Both the position numbers and the translations under genes were made by a program. Source: Margaritifera margaritifera (Eukaryota > Mollusca > Bivalvia > Unionida > Margaritiferidae). Taken from it: a stretch of 64,000 nucleotides of DNA. Below, piece after piece: positions 45,540 to 58,600 of the stretch. Location of the stretch: positions 2,356,001 to 2,420,000 of the forward strand of contig JAQPZY010001554.1 in assembly GCA_029931535.1 (NCBI GenBank), in the 5' to 3' direction. The notes under the pieces were generated by a model. It did no database searches. It saw nothing but the letters and a program-made list of their open reading frames with translations, and had not been told where the DNA came from. Numbering within the stretch: position 1 is the first letter of the stretch; every line of letters starts with the position of its first letter.

Positions 45540-46440
45540 TCTAGAGATTATTGACCAGCAGCTCTCAATGACCTTGACTTTGGTCAAGGCTTGAAGTCCA
45601 GAACTAAACCTACTGTGCAGAAACCATTTGTTCATTTATTAATCTTACCATGACCATGACCTTTGATCTTTAGACCACAAAATCTATTAGTGTCTTTCTT
45701 ACCTTAAGTGCAAGCCACCCACAAAGTTTTGTCAAGGAACTTACTCTAGAACAAAGTTATTCTGCAAAACCCATTTTTGTGTGATTATTGATTACCTTGA
45801 CTTTACGCCTTTTAAGCCCATAATCAATAGGCTTCTACCTTACCTTAAGTGCGAGCCCTCTACAAACCTGGTCAAGGAACATGATCTAGAACTAAAGTTA
45901 TTATGCAAAAATATTTTTCTTCTTTCAGGCACAGTGACCATGACCTTTAGAATGCCCAATTCAAATGGCCACTTTTTTGCCCAAAAGTGTAAGCCATCCA
46001 CAAATTTTGGTAAAGGTATATGGTCAAGAACTAAAGCTTCTGTGCAGAAACAATTTTTCATTTTTCAGTCACAGTATCCTCAACCTTTGATCTTTTGACC
46101 CCAATATCAATAGGCTCCTTCCTTACACAAGTACAAACCATTCACAAAGTCTGGTTCATGTCTGTGATGTAGAACTAGTGTTATTGTGCATAAACCATTT
46201 TTCTTCTTTCAGTCAGTGACCTTGACCTATGACCTTTTGACTCTAAAGTCAATAGGCTTCTTCTTAACTCAAGTACAAACCATCCACAAAGTTTGGTAAA
46301 AGTAGATCATTTAAAACTAAAGCTACTGTTCAGAAATGAAAATGGTAACAGACGGATGGATATACAGACAGAAGTGTGTATGGATGGATATATGTCAAAA
46401 TATTACACGCTCTGCCATTTGGCAGGCATATAAAAACCAA
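45540..46440. repeat. Tandem array of ~160-170-bp units (family D)
   Basis: Recurring words are gaccttgacctttgatcttt, caataggcttcttccttac, agtgcaagccacccacaaag, tggtcaagga and agaactaaagttattgtgca. It ends with acagacggatggatatacag and a short stem TGCCatttGGCA (46412-46423). Open frames at 45781-46098 follow the array. The layout again resembles a satellite-bearing non-autonomous element. Confidence 0.7.
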
Positions 46441-46980
46441 ATTGTAATGTAAAATGTAAAATTATATAGTTTCTAAAAAATAAGACAAAAAAAGATCAGA
46501 ATAGAAACGGCTTTAAAAAAAATGTCTAGTTCTCTAAAATCATTTTAGTGGCAGATTATTTAAGACCAAGTCAGAATTGTAATTTTGCATTCGTTTTTAA
46601 TTGTGTGGTCAATACTCAATGATATTAGAAAGAACTGCCATGTCATCCAGACCCTATTATCTTTATATAATTGAGCATTTCAAAGTGAAATTATCTATAC
46701 TAAGAAGCCCTGATTGCCAAATTTTTAGAACTTTTAACTTCCAAATTTTCTGATCAAGTTTATTAAAGGCCAAGTTACCTTAATTGTAAAACATCAAGTA
46801 TTTACAATATTTATAACATGATAAGACCATGGGGAAGCCTAATAAATTAGTGAGAATAAAAAAAAGTAAGAAAAAAAAAAAGTAAAGGGCAGGCCCTTAT
46901 CAGTCAAAGATATACTTAGTAAATATATTTGCAAAAATATTTTGTAAATGGGAGTCGGCTTATCATTGGATAAATACAAG
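46441..46980. other. Intron sequence, nothing recognised
   Basis: AT-rich, with A-runs near 46860-46880. Confidence 0.4.
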
Positions 46981-47201
46981 TACCGTATATACTCGCATAT
47001 AACCCGAGTCCAAATGCAAACAACATAGACCCTGATCTGCCGTCACATAATGTGCCAGCAGATCAGGGTCTATGTTGTTTGTTCTACTGATTAGTCCTTA
47101 CAAACTGCATAGACCCAGATCTGCCAGTGCATTATGTGATGGCAGATCTGGGTCTATGCAGTTTGCAGTTGTTATGGGGTTATACATGAGTATATATGGT
47201 A
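46981..47201 (-). mobile_element. Nested-palindrome TIR element, copy 13
   Basis: 221 bp from TACCGTATATACTCGCAT to GAGTATATATGGTA. TTGTTTG hairpin first, both hairpins near-perfect. It ends only 50 bp from the GC donor of the 47449-47251 exon on the gene strand. Confidence 0.9.
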
Positions 47202-47244
47202 TTCATTCTTGTTCAAGCCATACTAAGACCCACAAAGCAAAGTC

Positions 47245-47250
47245 ACTTGC
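47245..47250 (-). promoter_or_regulatory. Non-canonical GC splice donor
   Basis: On the minus strand the exon end GGAG is followed by GCAAGT. The exon phase and protein continuity require this junction. Apart from the C at position +2 it matches the strong donor consensus, as known GC-AG introns do. Confidence 0.85.
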
Positions 47251-47449
47251 CTCCTTGAGTTGTCATGACTTGAATGGTTTCTGAGAGAGGTCCCTGTCCC
47301 ATGTTTGAGAATGCCAGCATGCTGAGTGTGTAGGTGCGATTTGGCTCAAGACCGCTGATAGTGGTCGTCTTAGCACCACTGAGCACATCCTGGTTTTGCC
47401 AGAGCACTATGGGTAAATCTGGCTTCAGCGTGTAGAAAATCTTGTAGCC
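47251..47449 (-). CDS. Lar: LAR-like RPTP exon: second part of FN3 domain 2, with a GC donor
   Basis: Acceptor AG at 47451-47450. The 199-nt exon starts in phase 0 and ends in phase 1. It encodes GYKIFYTLKPDLPIV..., then ISGLEPNRTYTLSMLAF and GQGPLSETIQVMTTQG. The GL.P...Y.L...AF pattern is the conserved F-strand tyrosine corner of FN3, and QVMTTQG is the typical end of this domain in LAR. The 3' junction reads GGAG|GCAAGT, so the intron begins with GC rather than GT. The rest of the junction is an ideal donor match, and the phase-1 join to the FN3-3 exon yields TTQGVPLQP. I chose this boundary because no in-frame GT gives a phase-1 end. Confidence 0.88.
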
Positions 47450-48240
47450 CTGTGCAGGAAAAGAGGAACAATTACAGTATACAACATTTCCATTTTAAAG
47501 CATGCCAAGAACGACCCATGTGTCAGAGTTTTTAAATTTATTTCGTCCATGTCTTCAATGTCAGACCAATTGCATGTATATTCTTTTTAAATGGATTTCT
47601 GTATTGCACAATTTGCATACAGAAAATAACAAGCCATCACAGTCATCTGCATAATGGCCACACATGGTAACATGTTAATGAACCAACAATATAACTGGAT
47701 AACGATCTACTCGACAACCAATGAGCATTAATCTTATATTTTCAACAAACTATCTTGGTCTACAAGCTGCTTGATAGGTAGTATACAAAATTTGGAGGCA
47801 AGCAGTTGGTTGATCATGATCATGAATTTGCATATGCATATGGGATAAACTTCATAAATGTGTGCAAAAAATGTCTTACTTGTATGTTAACTCCGAAAAC
47901 AATAGGTGCACAATATATGCAACCTTTGATTTCTGTACATACATGCACATAGTTATCTTTAGAACTGTATGAACATAGCAGTTATTGTATGTGAATTATG
48001 TACTGTAGTACATAAATGGGACTGTCAACATAGATGATTACAGTGCTGAAGACAAGTTGTGAGACAGACCTGAGCTATTCAAAAGATTAAGACATATCTT
48101 TTTGATACAAAACATCAGACCCTGTGTTCTCCAAACATTTTCAGCATGAAATTCTAGCTCAAGCCCCCAAAATCAGATTTTATACTTGGGGGATATTTAG
48201 GTCAGTAAAATTTTGCAGTACTAGAGAGGTACTTAAGTGA

Positions 48241-48433
48241 TTGGTTTGGTTTGGTGCTTTACAACACAGTAATACAGATAGGTTATTTAGTGCTAAGGTA
48301 ATTGGAGTAAAGTACCTTGCCCAAGGACACATAGTAGCCCAACCCAGGCTAATCTAATGGTAGGATTCAAACCCATACCTTTTGGGCTGTGAGTCTGGCA
48401 TGCTAACCCCTGAGCCAACATGACCCTGCCTCC
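48241..48433 (-). mobile_element. tRNA-derived SINE (main type)
   Basis: Read from 48433 downward: ggaggcagggtcatgttggc, ggttagcatgcc, ggtatgggtttgaatcctac (B-box), tgtgtccttgggcaaggtac, and a tail of aaaccaaaccaa. It faces the copy at 48757. Confidence 0.85.
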
Positions 48434-48628
48434 ATTAGTTGCCTTCAACAACATGTAGGAGAGTGCACTGGACCTCTTCTACATCCCCATGCCTGCAAGG
48501 GGTGGGACTTGAGTGACAAAATCCTGTATGTTCTATCATTTTCACTTTTCATTACTATTCAAATTACTGACTGTCCAAGTTTTGCAACTTTCTGCTTGAG
48601 GCTGAGGTACACGCTCAAACGATTCTGA

Positions 48629-48695
48629 GAATATAGGGCCAGGATTCGGGACCTGAAATTCTGAGAATATAGGGCCAGGATTCGGGACCTGAAAC
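48629..48695. repeat. Direct duplication of a ~33-bp sequence
   Basis: ttctgagaatatagggccag followed by gattcgggacctgaaa occurs twice without spacing. Confidence 0.9.
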
Positions 48696-48756
48696 CATAA
48701 TTAGCTCTTTCATGTACATATACTATGTAATATGCAGGTGTTACTGGTCATTTGGA

Positions 48757-48947
48757 GGAGCCGTGGTGGCTCAGTGGTTAGCGTGCCGGACTCACAACCC
48801 AAAGGGCACAGGTTCAAATCCTACCATTGGACCAGCCTGGGTCAGCTACTGTGGTGTGTTCGTGGGCAAGGCACTTTACTCCAATTGCCTCAGCACTAAA
48901 TAACCTACTTGTGTTGCTGTGCTGTAAAACACCAAACCAAACCAAAC
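48757..48947 (+). mobile_element. tRNA-derived SINE (main type)
   Basis: Head gagccgtggtggctcagtgg then ttagcgtgcc (A-box) and ggttcaaatcctacc (B-box). Body gggcaaggcactttactcca and cactaaataacctacttgtg, with a 3' tail of repeated aaacc/accaa. The head keeps an intact internal Pol III promoter, but there is no tRNA fold with a closed acceptor stem, so it is a SINE and not a tRNA gene. Confidence 0.88.
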
Positions 48948-48981
48948 TGGTCATTTGGATCATATTTAGAGAAGAGATTAC

Positions 48982-49082
48982 CTGAATGACCCCATTAGGG
49001 ATTTCTGGCTCCTCCCAATGAACCATGATAGTCTGGAAGCTGAAAGGTTCTGCATAAACATTTCTAGGGGCTGATCCAGGGG
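48982..49082 (-). CDS. Lar: LAR-like RPTP exon: first part of FN3 domain 2
   Basis: Acceptor AG at 49084-49083 and donor GT at 48981-48980 delimit 101 nt. The exon opens in phase 1 (its first two bases complete an Ala codon if the upstream exon ends in G) and closes in phase 0. It encodes PGSAPRNVYAEPF... followed by VHWEEPEIPNGVIQ. The SAPRNV start, the core Trp of strand B and the EEPNG-like turn match the N-terminal half of the second FN3 of LAR proteins. The domain continues in the next exon with GYKIFYT. A plus-strand tRNA-derived SINE ends about 35 bp beyond the donor. The upstream exon (FN3-1) was not found between 49083 and 64000, so the preceding intron exceeds 14.9 kb. Confidence 0.87.
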
Positions 49083-49539
49083 CTGTAAAAGAGAAGGAAA
49101 AACAATTTACACCCCTCCTTCATGTAAATTGCAACAATTTGTAGTTTCTTGCTCAAATTCATTTGTCTTTCCTGAATATTGTGGATCCATTAAAAGAATA
49201 ACATGGTATTGTTACTTTTCATATTAGATGTATCAGGAACTAGAAGCTTTATTTAGTATTAATTACTGACAATTTCATTTCCATGATTTCAGCTGATGAT
49301 TTCTTTTGTACAGTACATACGTGTGGTTAGTCTAAATTGAATGAATAACAGTAAATATTTTTGTAATGACTATTTAATCAGGCTTGAAATTTGCTGCCAA
49401 TAAAATTATAAATAACCCATCTTCAAAAATTTTAAGTAAGTTAATCTAAGTATGCACACATATTAACAAAATAAACACTACATCAAAATACATTATTATA
49501 TACTCAGATTTTCCCATAACTGAACAAAAACTTCCTGTG

Positions 49540-49766
49540 TACCGTATATACTCGTGTATAGGCCACGTCCAAATGCAAACAACACAGACCCTGATCTGCT
49601 GTCGCATAATGCACTGGCAGATCAGGGTCTATGTTGTTTGTTCTACTGATTAGTCCTTCCAAATGCCAACAACATAGACCCTGATCTGCTGTCGCATTAT
49701 GCGATGTCAGATATGGGTTGATGCAGTTTGCACTTGGTATCGGATTATACGCAAGTATATACAGTA
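49540..49766 (-). mobile_element. Nested-palindrome TIR element, copy 14, with a hybrid second hairpin
   Basis: 227 bp from TACCGTATATACTCGTGT to AAGTATATACAGTA. The first hairpin is the TTGTTTG type. The second has a TTGTTTG-type left arm (aacaacatagaccctgatct) but a GCAGTTT-type right arm (gatatgggttgatgcagttt), so its arms no longer pair perfectly. Confidence 0.88.
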
Positions 49767-51124
<1,358 letters not shown>

Positions 51125-51752
51125 AACACATATATATAATGGAAGAAACTCTATTTTTTCTAGGCGGCGGCAGGGGGGGGGTGCTATGTGAGGGGGCTAG
51201 AGAAATTTCATTAAATGAGTGGGGTGGCCATCTATATAAACATTGGTAATTTGGGCCTCAGGTACTCCGATGCCTTCAATTCTGTTACAAAGTCGATATA
51301 ATATGGCAAGCAAGTCACAGACTTTCTTCTGTTAAATAATGTTTTCTTCTGTTTAGAATTCGCTTGGTTTTAGTTGGGAATGTGTGTGCCGTTAATTTTG
51401 AAATCATGAATTGCATTTTGAATCAACATGACAGTTTGGTCAAAAAGATAAATTTTGATTGATCATAGATAACAACATGTGGATCCAATGAAAATTGTGG
51501 ATGTAAACAGAAGACAGTTTGACTTTTATGTAAGTTAGTTCCAAATTAAAATTTCACTGGCTATAGTTGATACAATCTGGATCTACTGAAAATTCTAGAT
51601 GACACTGATCAAGTATTTAATAGTCTATAAATTTGGGTATGCGACTAGATATAAAAAGCTAGAATGAAAAGGCTAATAGCAGGTCATAAAAATTTCTTTA
51701 ATTCAGAACAATCAATTGCTGTGACTGAAGTCCCACATGAAACATATCATGA

Positions 51753-51936
51753 TACAATAAAACCTGTTTTGAGAGACTACTGCTATGAGAAATCACCTGT
51801 CTTGAGAGACGAGGTTCTCAATGCACACATTTATTAACTGTATAGTGTTTTATTACCTGTCATGAGAGACCACCTGTCTTGAGAGACCATTATTTTTTGG
51901 CAGAAGGGGTTGTCTTTCAAGACAGGTTCTACTGTA
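51753..51936. mobile_element. Short TA-flanked TIR element (180 bp)
   Basis: Element 51755-51934 begins CAATAAAACCTGTTTTGAGA and ends GACAGGTTCTACTG, with TA on each side. The interior repeats acctgtcttgagagac several times. CAGTAGAACCTGTC-like ends and TA targets resemble pogo/mariner-type MITEs. Confidence 0.78.
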
Positions 51937-54900
51937 CAGTGTTGTTGTACCTTTTTCTAGGATCAAGTCTTATGGATGTTGCTTTAGGCGGCTCACAAAA
52001 GATATCCTCCATTTTGGACAGTGCTCAAAATTAGTGGTAGTTTGATAGTTTCAGGTTACATGAAGTAAATTTCCTGTCAGACTAGTAGTTTTCGATATGT
52101 GTCTGACATTGTTTTGTGGGAAGGACTATTAAAATTCAACAGGACAAATAAATTTCTCAATCTACTAGTCCTTCTGGCTACGAAGAAATTTATGTTAAAT
52201 TCTAGGCCTGTTGGGCATATATTTAGAAAACTATTTTCAACTTAAAATTTGCTTGCCAGGACATTTTCTAGTAAAAATGAAATTGGAATCAAAATTAATT
52301 ATTCTTGATGTTATTGATTCTTATCACTACAAACCTGTTTGGCAGCTTCCATGCCTTTATATACATCCTGTGATTTAATCTGATAATTAAAATGGCTTCT
52401 TTTTTAACTTCATTATATACGTTTATAAAATTGTAACTTGATATTTTTGAGTAATGACATGAAACCATGATGAATAATGAATGAAATGAGAATAGTTATT
52501 TATCTTGTCGATATGTGATCCAATGCCAATAACTTTCCCTGGCTGAAATGAGTTTTTATTTTGATTTTAACATTTCAACTCCCAAAAGAACTTAACTGCT
52601 AACTGAATTACAAAAATCAATTTGAACGACACAAATGAAACTTGAGAAATGCATGTACTTTACGCCTGCAAAATGAAATTTAACGTGTTTTGGCAGGTTC
52701 AGGTGCAGTTCTCTCAAGAGTGTCCAATGTTTGGTGAATTGTGATGGAGAGATGGTGCAACAAGGGAAGCTACTCTAGGAAGCTGTGCATCAGGGAATGT
52801 AAATCATGTGCAAGACACTGTGAGGAAGTCTTTCAACTTACATGTACTTTGAGAAGATGATGATGATAATAATGGAGGTATCCATACTATAAGAATATTG
52901 CATGGAAAATAAAAAAAGATATGACAAAATAGAAACTTCAATGTAAAGTCTACTACATAAACATATTGTTTTTCTTCCAACTATTGTAATTAAATTGAAA
53001 AGGACACAAATTTAAAAAAAACAAAGCACTTATTTTTTTAGAAGACTCGTTACATAAATGCATACTGAAATTACACAAACTTTAATAAATTTAATGAAAA
53101 TATTTCAACGAATCAAGTGCTGTCCTTTAGGGCTAATTATTGTTTTGCAATTATTTTTTACTTTAAAAAACTAGCCTCACAAAAAAAGAACAGAGGAAAC
53201 CAAAATGTAAACTCCACAAAGAAAAAAACTACCAGTGATAAGTTAATTCCAGATTTCAAGAGCAACCACTGTAATACACCATGAGTTGTCAGGAATATTG
53301 AACCAAACACATCTGTACAAAATTCAAACTTCCCATCAAGGCGAGACTTTATCTCCACATTATTCAATACAGCTCTCATAATACTTTAATTCACTAAGTA
53401 CCAGAGTGTTGTCATTAAATTCAGTATAAAAAAATGTTAATAATTTAAGTAAGCTTCTCATTTTGATAAAACAGTAATCCAGCTACAGTCATATTTCCAC
53501 CAGACATACACCATAAGGGCCCTGTAATGTGTAATTTAAAAAAATGAGGTAATCTCTTCTGTCTGTCTCTTCTTCCCACCAGATAGCTAACAAGACAAGG
53601 GAATCAATATCCCAGCAAAGATGTCATCCGCAACAGTGTTTTAAGGATCCCTATTATAGCTTTTGAAAGTTATATAAAATACATGATATTGCTAACTGCA
53701 GGCAAGAAATAGTATTCAGGTGTGTTTTTTCCTTGTTCTGATACAACAAAACATTTTGAATTGTTAACAAGCATGCTCTACAATCATTTATCTTGGTAAA
53801 AGGATATAGGGTTTTAACCTATTGGTGTCTGGACTGTTTTATATATTATGTATGAATGTATGCAGTGAGACATATGAGGCATTAAATTTCAAAAGCCAAC
53901 AACAAGTACAACAACCATTCAACCTCTCAACTGCCGTTTCATGACCTCCATGAAGAGAACAAGAGATTGAGTCAGTAGTTTAGCTAGCCTAACTAGTATC
54001 ATTTTAAGGAGTCCTAGGAGATACAGAATCAATAACCAGTCTACCACTCAATATTTGTGCTGAACTTGTGACACACAGCACCAAAGCTGTGGCAGGTCAT
54101 TAAGGGTGGTTGGTGTGGTAATAGTTTTGCCCAACATGAGGCCAGAATTCTGGGGAAGAAGATGGGGAAGGGTTGCTGTAATGATTGTTGATACTGATCC
54201 TGCAATGACAGGATGTAATTTCTTTTAAAGATGGTAAACTATAAACAGGTCAGGTCCCCAGTAATTCTAATTTTAGACTGATATCCAGTGAGTCTTTTTC
54301 TTCATTTTCCTTCTCATAACATAGCATGTGGGGAGGGAAAACCTATAGCCCACATATGGGTTTGTAATAAAGAGGGAAATGTTCTTTTCCATATGGATTT
54401 TCAAAGTGAAAGAGTACCTGCTGAATGTGGTTACAAAAGAAATCCCATACTCTGTATGAATTAGGTTGTCATTTCCTGCAAAACAGACGCTGGTAAAATA
54501 CCCCCCCCCCCCCCCCTTACATAATGACATAGATTATTGTCCTCATTGGTCTTGGAACACCATGCATCAATCTCCAATTACCATAAAAAATATGATTTCT
54601 ATGTGGGGTCAGCCCTACCAGAATGCCAGAAAAAAACATTTTTCTTGTTTTATACAGAAACTAGAAAATAATATATGGTGCAAAGTTTCTACACACAGCT
54701 GTTGCACAGCTTGACTCTACCAAAACTCAGCATGGGTTAGAGTATTAGGAAATGTTCTGTCTCCTGTCTTGTGCTTCATCTTCCACATGTGTTATTAATA
54801 TGAATTCCTGACACTAAAAAAGTGTTTCTTGGATAGTAATTTCAAATCCACAGGCCTGGCATGCCTGCATAAATTTAAGATATGGCAAAGAGTTTCAATA

Positions 54901-55913
54901 TATAACATCAATCAGAGTATAATTTAATTACCTCTTCTTTTGATAAAGTCATTTGTTAAAGACATTATCCTGCATTTGAGGCATCCAAATGCAATACCTG
55001 CTATTTCTTGCAGATTGTTTAATCACTCAGATCTTTGATAATTGATACTTATCTACTTACCTCCAATGACTTGGTGAAGTCGATGAGTTATTGACAAATG
55101 AAATGACCAGAGATTGTAAATACTAAGACGATTGAATATTTCAATTATAAGTGATGGCCACATACTTTTTGAAGCTGAGTGGGAAATGTATATTTATGAT
55201 GATTCAAATAAAATTACATGTACGAAGGTTGATTCACTTCAATATTTGGCAGAAAGTTTGATTATTCTGGTTCTTAATAATATTTCTAGTTCATTTGCAT
55301 ATTATAATACTTTCTTTTTTGAATTCTAAAAATGCAATCAGTCCATGATTAGCATTTCCAGAGATCTGGAATGTTTACTTAAAAAGAGAAAGTGCTTTGA
55401 CTCCAAACTAGACGACCCATGACTTATAATCATCAAATCTTTCATCTTTAACAAATCCAAAAAAAAATATAAAAAAATAATCAGAAATGTGTACATAAAC
55501 ATAAAACAAGAACATCTTGTAGACTAGCTGATACAGTGACAAATGAATGTCCAAATCTGTTCCGGAAAAACAGAAAACCTGACAAGAACAACAGAACCGG
55601 AAAAACAGAAAACCTGACAAGAACAACAGAAATTTCATGACTCTCGGTAAAGCCATAGAACAATTTATCTTCACTCATAAAAAAACAAAGACTGGTGCTT
55701 TAACAAAAACTGGCCACAACTACTTGATTACTATCAATAATGTGTTGGTGGCAGCTTGTACTCCTGTCAGATACAATCTTTTTTCCCCCTTCACACCTTA
55801 ATTCTCTCTTTATATGATGATCTACAAGCAGTCTTCTGACAATCCATTGGACCTAATAATACAATCTTTACACACAGAAGAAGAACAGTTATGGGGTTTT
55901 GTGGCTCTGATAG
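51937..55913. other. Long intron stretch, nothing recognised
   Basis: AT-rich. It includes a run of 16 C at 54501-54516 and a ~36-bp direct duplication at 55562-55632 (ccggaaaaacagaaaacctg). Open frames of 60-88 codons lack motifs and splice context for LAR. Confidence 0.45.
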
Positions 55914-56038
55914 TACCATACAATCTCACTTATAAGTCGGGTGCAACGGCAAACAACAAAGACCCTGATCTGCCATCACATAATGCGCCCGCAGATCAGG
56001 CTCTATGTTGTTTGTTCTATTGATTAGTCCTAACAAAG
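55914..56038 (-). mobile_element. Nested-palindrome TIR element, copy 15, half element
   Basis: Left TIR TACCATACAATCTCACTTAT and the complete TTGTTTG hairpin (55955-56020) are present. The sequence stops in the spacer (gattagtcctaacaaa), so the second half is lost. Confidence 0.85.
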
Positions 56039-56730
56039 TCTTGTATACTGGGAGTATCATTCACAGGGCATGAAACCTAACAGGATATTCCATTAGATCT
56101 GGATCATTGAAGTTTGGCTGAACCCCAGCACCGGTCTAAGTAAACTGACCCAATAACTACGGATGAATATGTGTTACCACAATATTCTGTCTTCTATCAT
56201 TCTGCATACTCTGCAGCAGCAGCAACAGCAAAAAGAAGCAACAATAGCTGCAGATAACCAGGTGCTGATTAGGGGCAGTAAGTGGTTGTCATTAGTAGAA
56301 TAGCATGGTCCTAACAGGCTGTAATTGGCAAGTGTTTTATCACTGATAGCTTGAACCTACCATACATATAGTAGTTCTATTAAAAGTACTGGGGGACCAC
56401 CCTGGCACTCACTTATATAAACATTTGTACATATTATGTAAAAGTATGGGATGGGCTTATCTTCAAGCATGGGCTTCTTATGGGGAAATTATAGTACATG
56501 TACCAGCCTATTTTACTGACACTGTTCAGCATTGTGTTTTACCCCTGTTCGTTATGGGGGGGGGGGAAAGAGATCGGGATTATGTTGTCCTGCCCATCAC
56601 ACTGAATATGATTGGGGGTGGTCTGTAAATGTGAAAAATGGTTTTAATATTTTTATATGACCCCTGGGGGTAGGAGTATTTTTTTATTTTTTTAAGTTGT
56701 CATTTGTCATTGTCAAGACCAGGGCTCCAA
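56039..56730. other. Intron sequence, nothing recognised
   Basis: It holds a CAG-rich patch (56215-56232) and a G-run near 56557-56567. No gene. Confidence 0.4.
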
Positions 56731-56830
56731 CATATGAAATGGGTTTGGGGATTACAAACTTGAGTCTTGGCCCCAGGGGCATGTGAGTGTGCTGCCCCTG
56801 GGCTATAACCTGTAAACTATTGAGATCCCC

Positions 56831-56921
<91 letters not shown>

Positions 56922-57390
56922 TGTATATAAAAGTTTGAAGGACACGAGGAGAAAAAATCAGACATATATCCCATACATGCTTTAAGTCAATCCTTGTGGT
57001 GGGGGACTTACCCCTACATCATAACTTGGAAAAACTGTTGATATCCCCACTCTATATTCATATATAGGCTCAATAGACACAAGAAGATGAAGTCAGACAT
57101 ATATCCAATACAGACCCAGAGTTATCCTAAGTCATAACTTGGAAACTGTTAAGATTCACACCATATAACCTTGTATAAATTTAATGGGCATGAACAGATA
57201 AATGCACTTGTGCATTCAACACAAGCCATGGGTCATACCCTGGAGTAGGTGACTTGCTCTTGGCTCATAACTTGGAAACTATCAAGATTATAGACACATG
57301 AAAAGATAAAAACACATTTTCAGTGTTGCAACATTGGCCCCTGGGTCAGGCCATGCCCCTTGTGGCATAACCTGGAAGTGTGGGGCTATA
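56730..57390. repeat. Diverged tandem array of ~150-bp units (family F), with a (TA)n run inside
   Basis: Words gggtcataacttggaaact, attgagatccccaccctata, aatgggcatgaacagata and tcagacatatatcc recur. A (TA)n tract occupies 56837-56925. Confidence 0.65.
56837..56925. repeat. (TA)n microsatellite
   Basis: About 44 TA units with one interruption (tagata). Confidence 0.96.
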
Positions 57391-57435
57391 CAATTGAATG
57401 TCATTGACCTAATTCCAGTTTGTTTTTCTCCTGAT

Positions 57436-57599
57436 GGCCTGGGGTAACTGTTGTAGGCCTGGGGTAACTGTTGTAGGCCTGGGGTAACTGTTGTAGGCCT
57501 GGGGTAACTGTTGTAGGCCTGGGGTAACTGTTGTAGGCCTGGGGTAACTGTTGTAGGCCTGGGGTAATTGTTGTAGGCCTGGGGTAACTGTTGTAGGCC
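57436..57599. repeat. 20-bp minisatellite, 8 nearly identical units
   Basis: The unit ggcctggggtaactgttgta repeats with a single substitution (one unit has taattg). The minus frame through it encodes a 20-residue Pro/Thr/Tyr/Gln repeat by register. Its GC content and homogeneity stand out strongly. Confidence 0.97.
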
Positions 57600-58600
57600 C
57601 TGATCTTCTGGAACATAATAAAGGACTGAAAATCCAATTGCATGCTGTTAAGTGTCCAATCCATTAAGTTGCGACTGCATAAATATGCCAAGATATGGTA
57701 AGTGATTCCTATGATTATTCCTAATAATTGTGCATATGTTCATATCTAAAGTAGAAACATGCACAAAAGATCCTCCTCATCTTTCTTGGTATTAAATAAT
57801 AAACCTTTATTACTATCCCGTCACATACCCTATTTATTACTTCAAGAGATTCCATTGTACAGTTTTTGCTTTAGTAAGAACAACAACTGCCAATATTTAT
57901 GAGCAAAAAAAAAAGGCAGATACAATTCGTTTAAACTGTTTGCCGGAAAGAAACATTTACCTATTTTCAGCTAACTGCTGTATTTGTTTGTGTAAAACTA
58001 ATGCCCAATTGCTAACAGCACAGTTTGGTTTATGCTTTCTGGCACAACATGCTGAAGGTTATATTATGCCAAAGCAGGCAAAGTGCCTTGCCCATGGACA
58101 CAACATGGTAGCTGATACTGGCCGATCCAATGGTAATCAAACCCACATCCTTCATGTGACAAGTCCAGCACAAAATTCTTTGTCATGAAATTTGACCTTG
58201 AACTTGATATCATAGATAGAGGATCACTGAACAAGTCTCTGATACTGTCAATGCTAAGTATGATTAAATCCATAATAAAATATATTTTGAAAAACCAAAT
58301 TTACTGAACTGGTATCATTCAAGGTATTCTTCAGATATATCTTCAAAATGGGTTTGATACAAATTCATTCATATTTGTTTGTGTTATCATGCTTACAAGC
58401 TGTCACAGATAACAGTTCGAGTCAAGACCTTTGACCTTGAAATCAAGGTCACAGTGCTAACTATCAACTTCTTTATTTCCAAAACAATGAAATATAAAGT
58501 CTTTTAAAAATTAATTTGTATTTGCACAAGTCACTGCTCAAAAGCTCAATTAAATACAAAAATGCAAGCAGTGACCTTTGACTTGATCCCCAAGGTCATG
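57600..58600. other. Intron sequence with a partial SINE
   Basis: 58024-58172 is a partial minus-strand tRNA-derived SINE (agtgccttgcccatggacac, atggtagctgatactgg, ggtaatcaaacccacatcc). The rest is unremarkable. Confidence 0.5.

Noticed and set aside
48757..48850. Possible tRNA gene (A- and B-boxes present)
   Set aside because: No closed acceptor stem or cloverleaf, and several similar copies with a shared non-tRNA body and tail in both orientations show a SINE.
53158..53379. Possible FN3-1 or Ig exon upstream of FN3-2
   Set aside because: The peptide is hydrophobic, lacks the FN3 Trp/Tyr or Ig Cys/Trp pattern, and has no acceptor and donor in phase.
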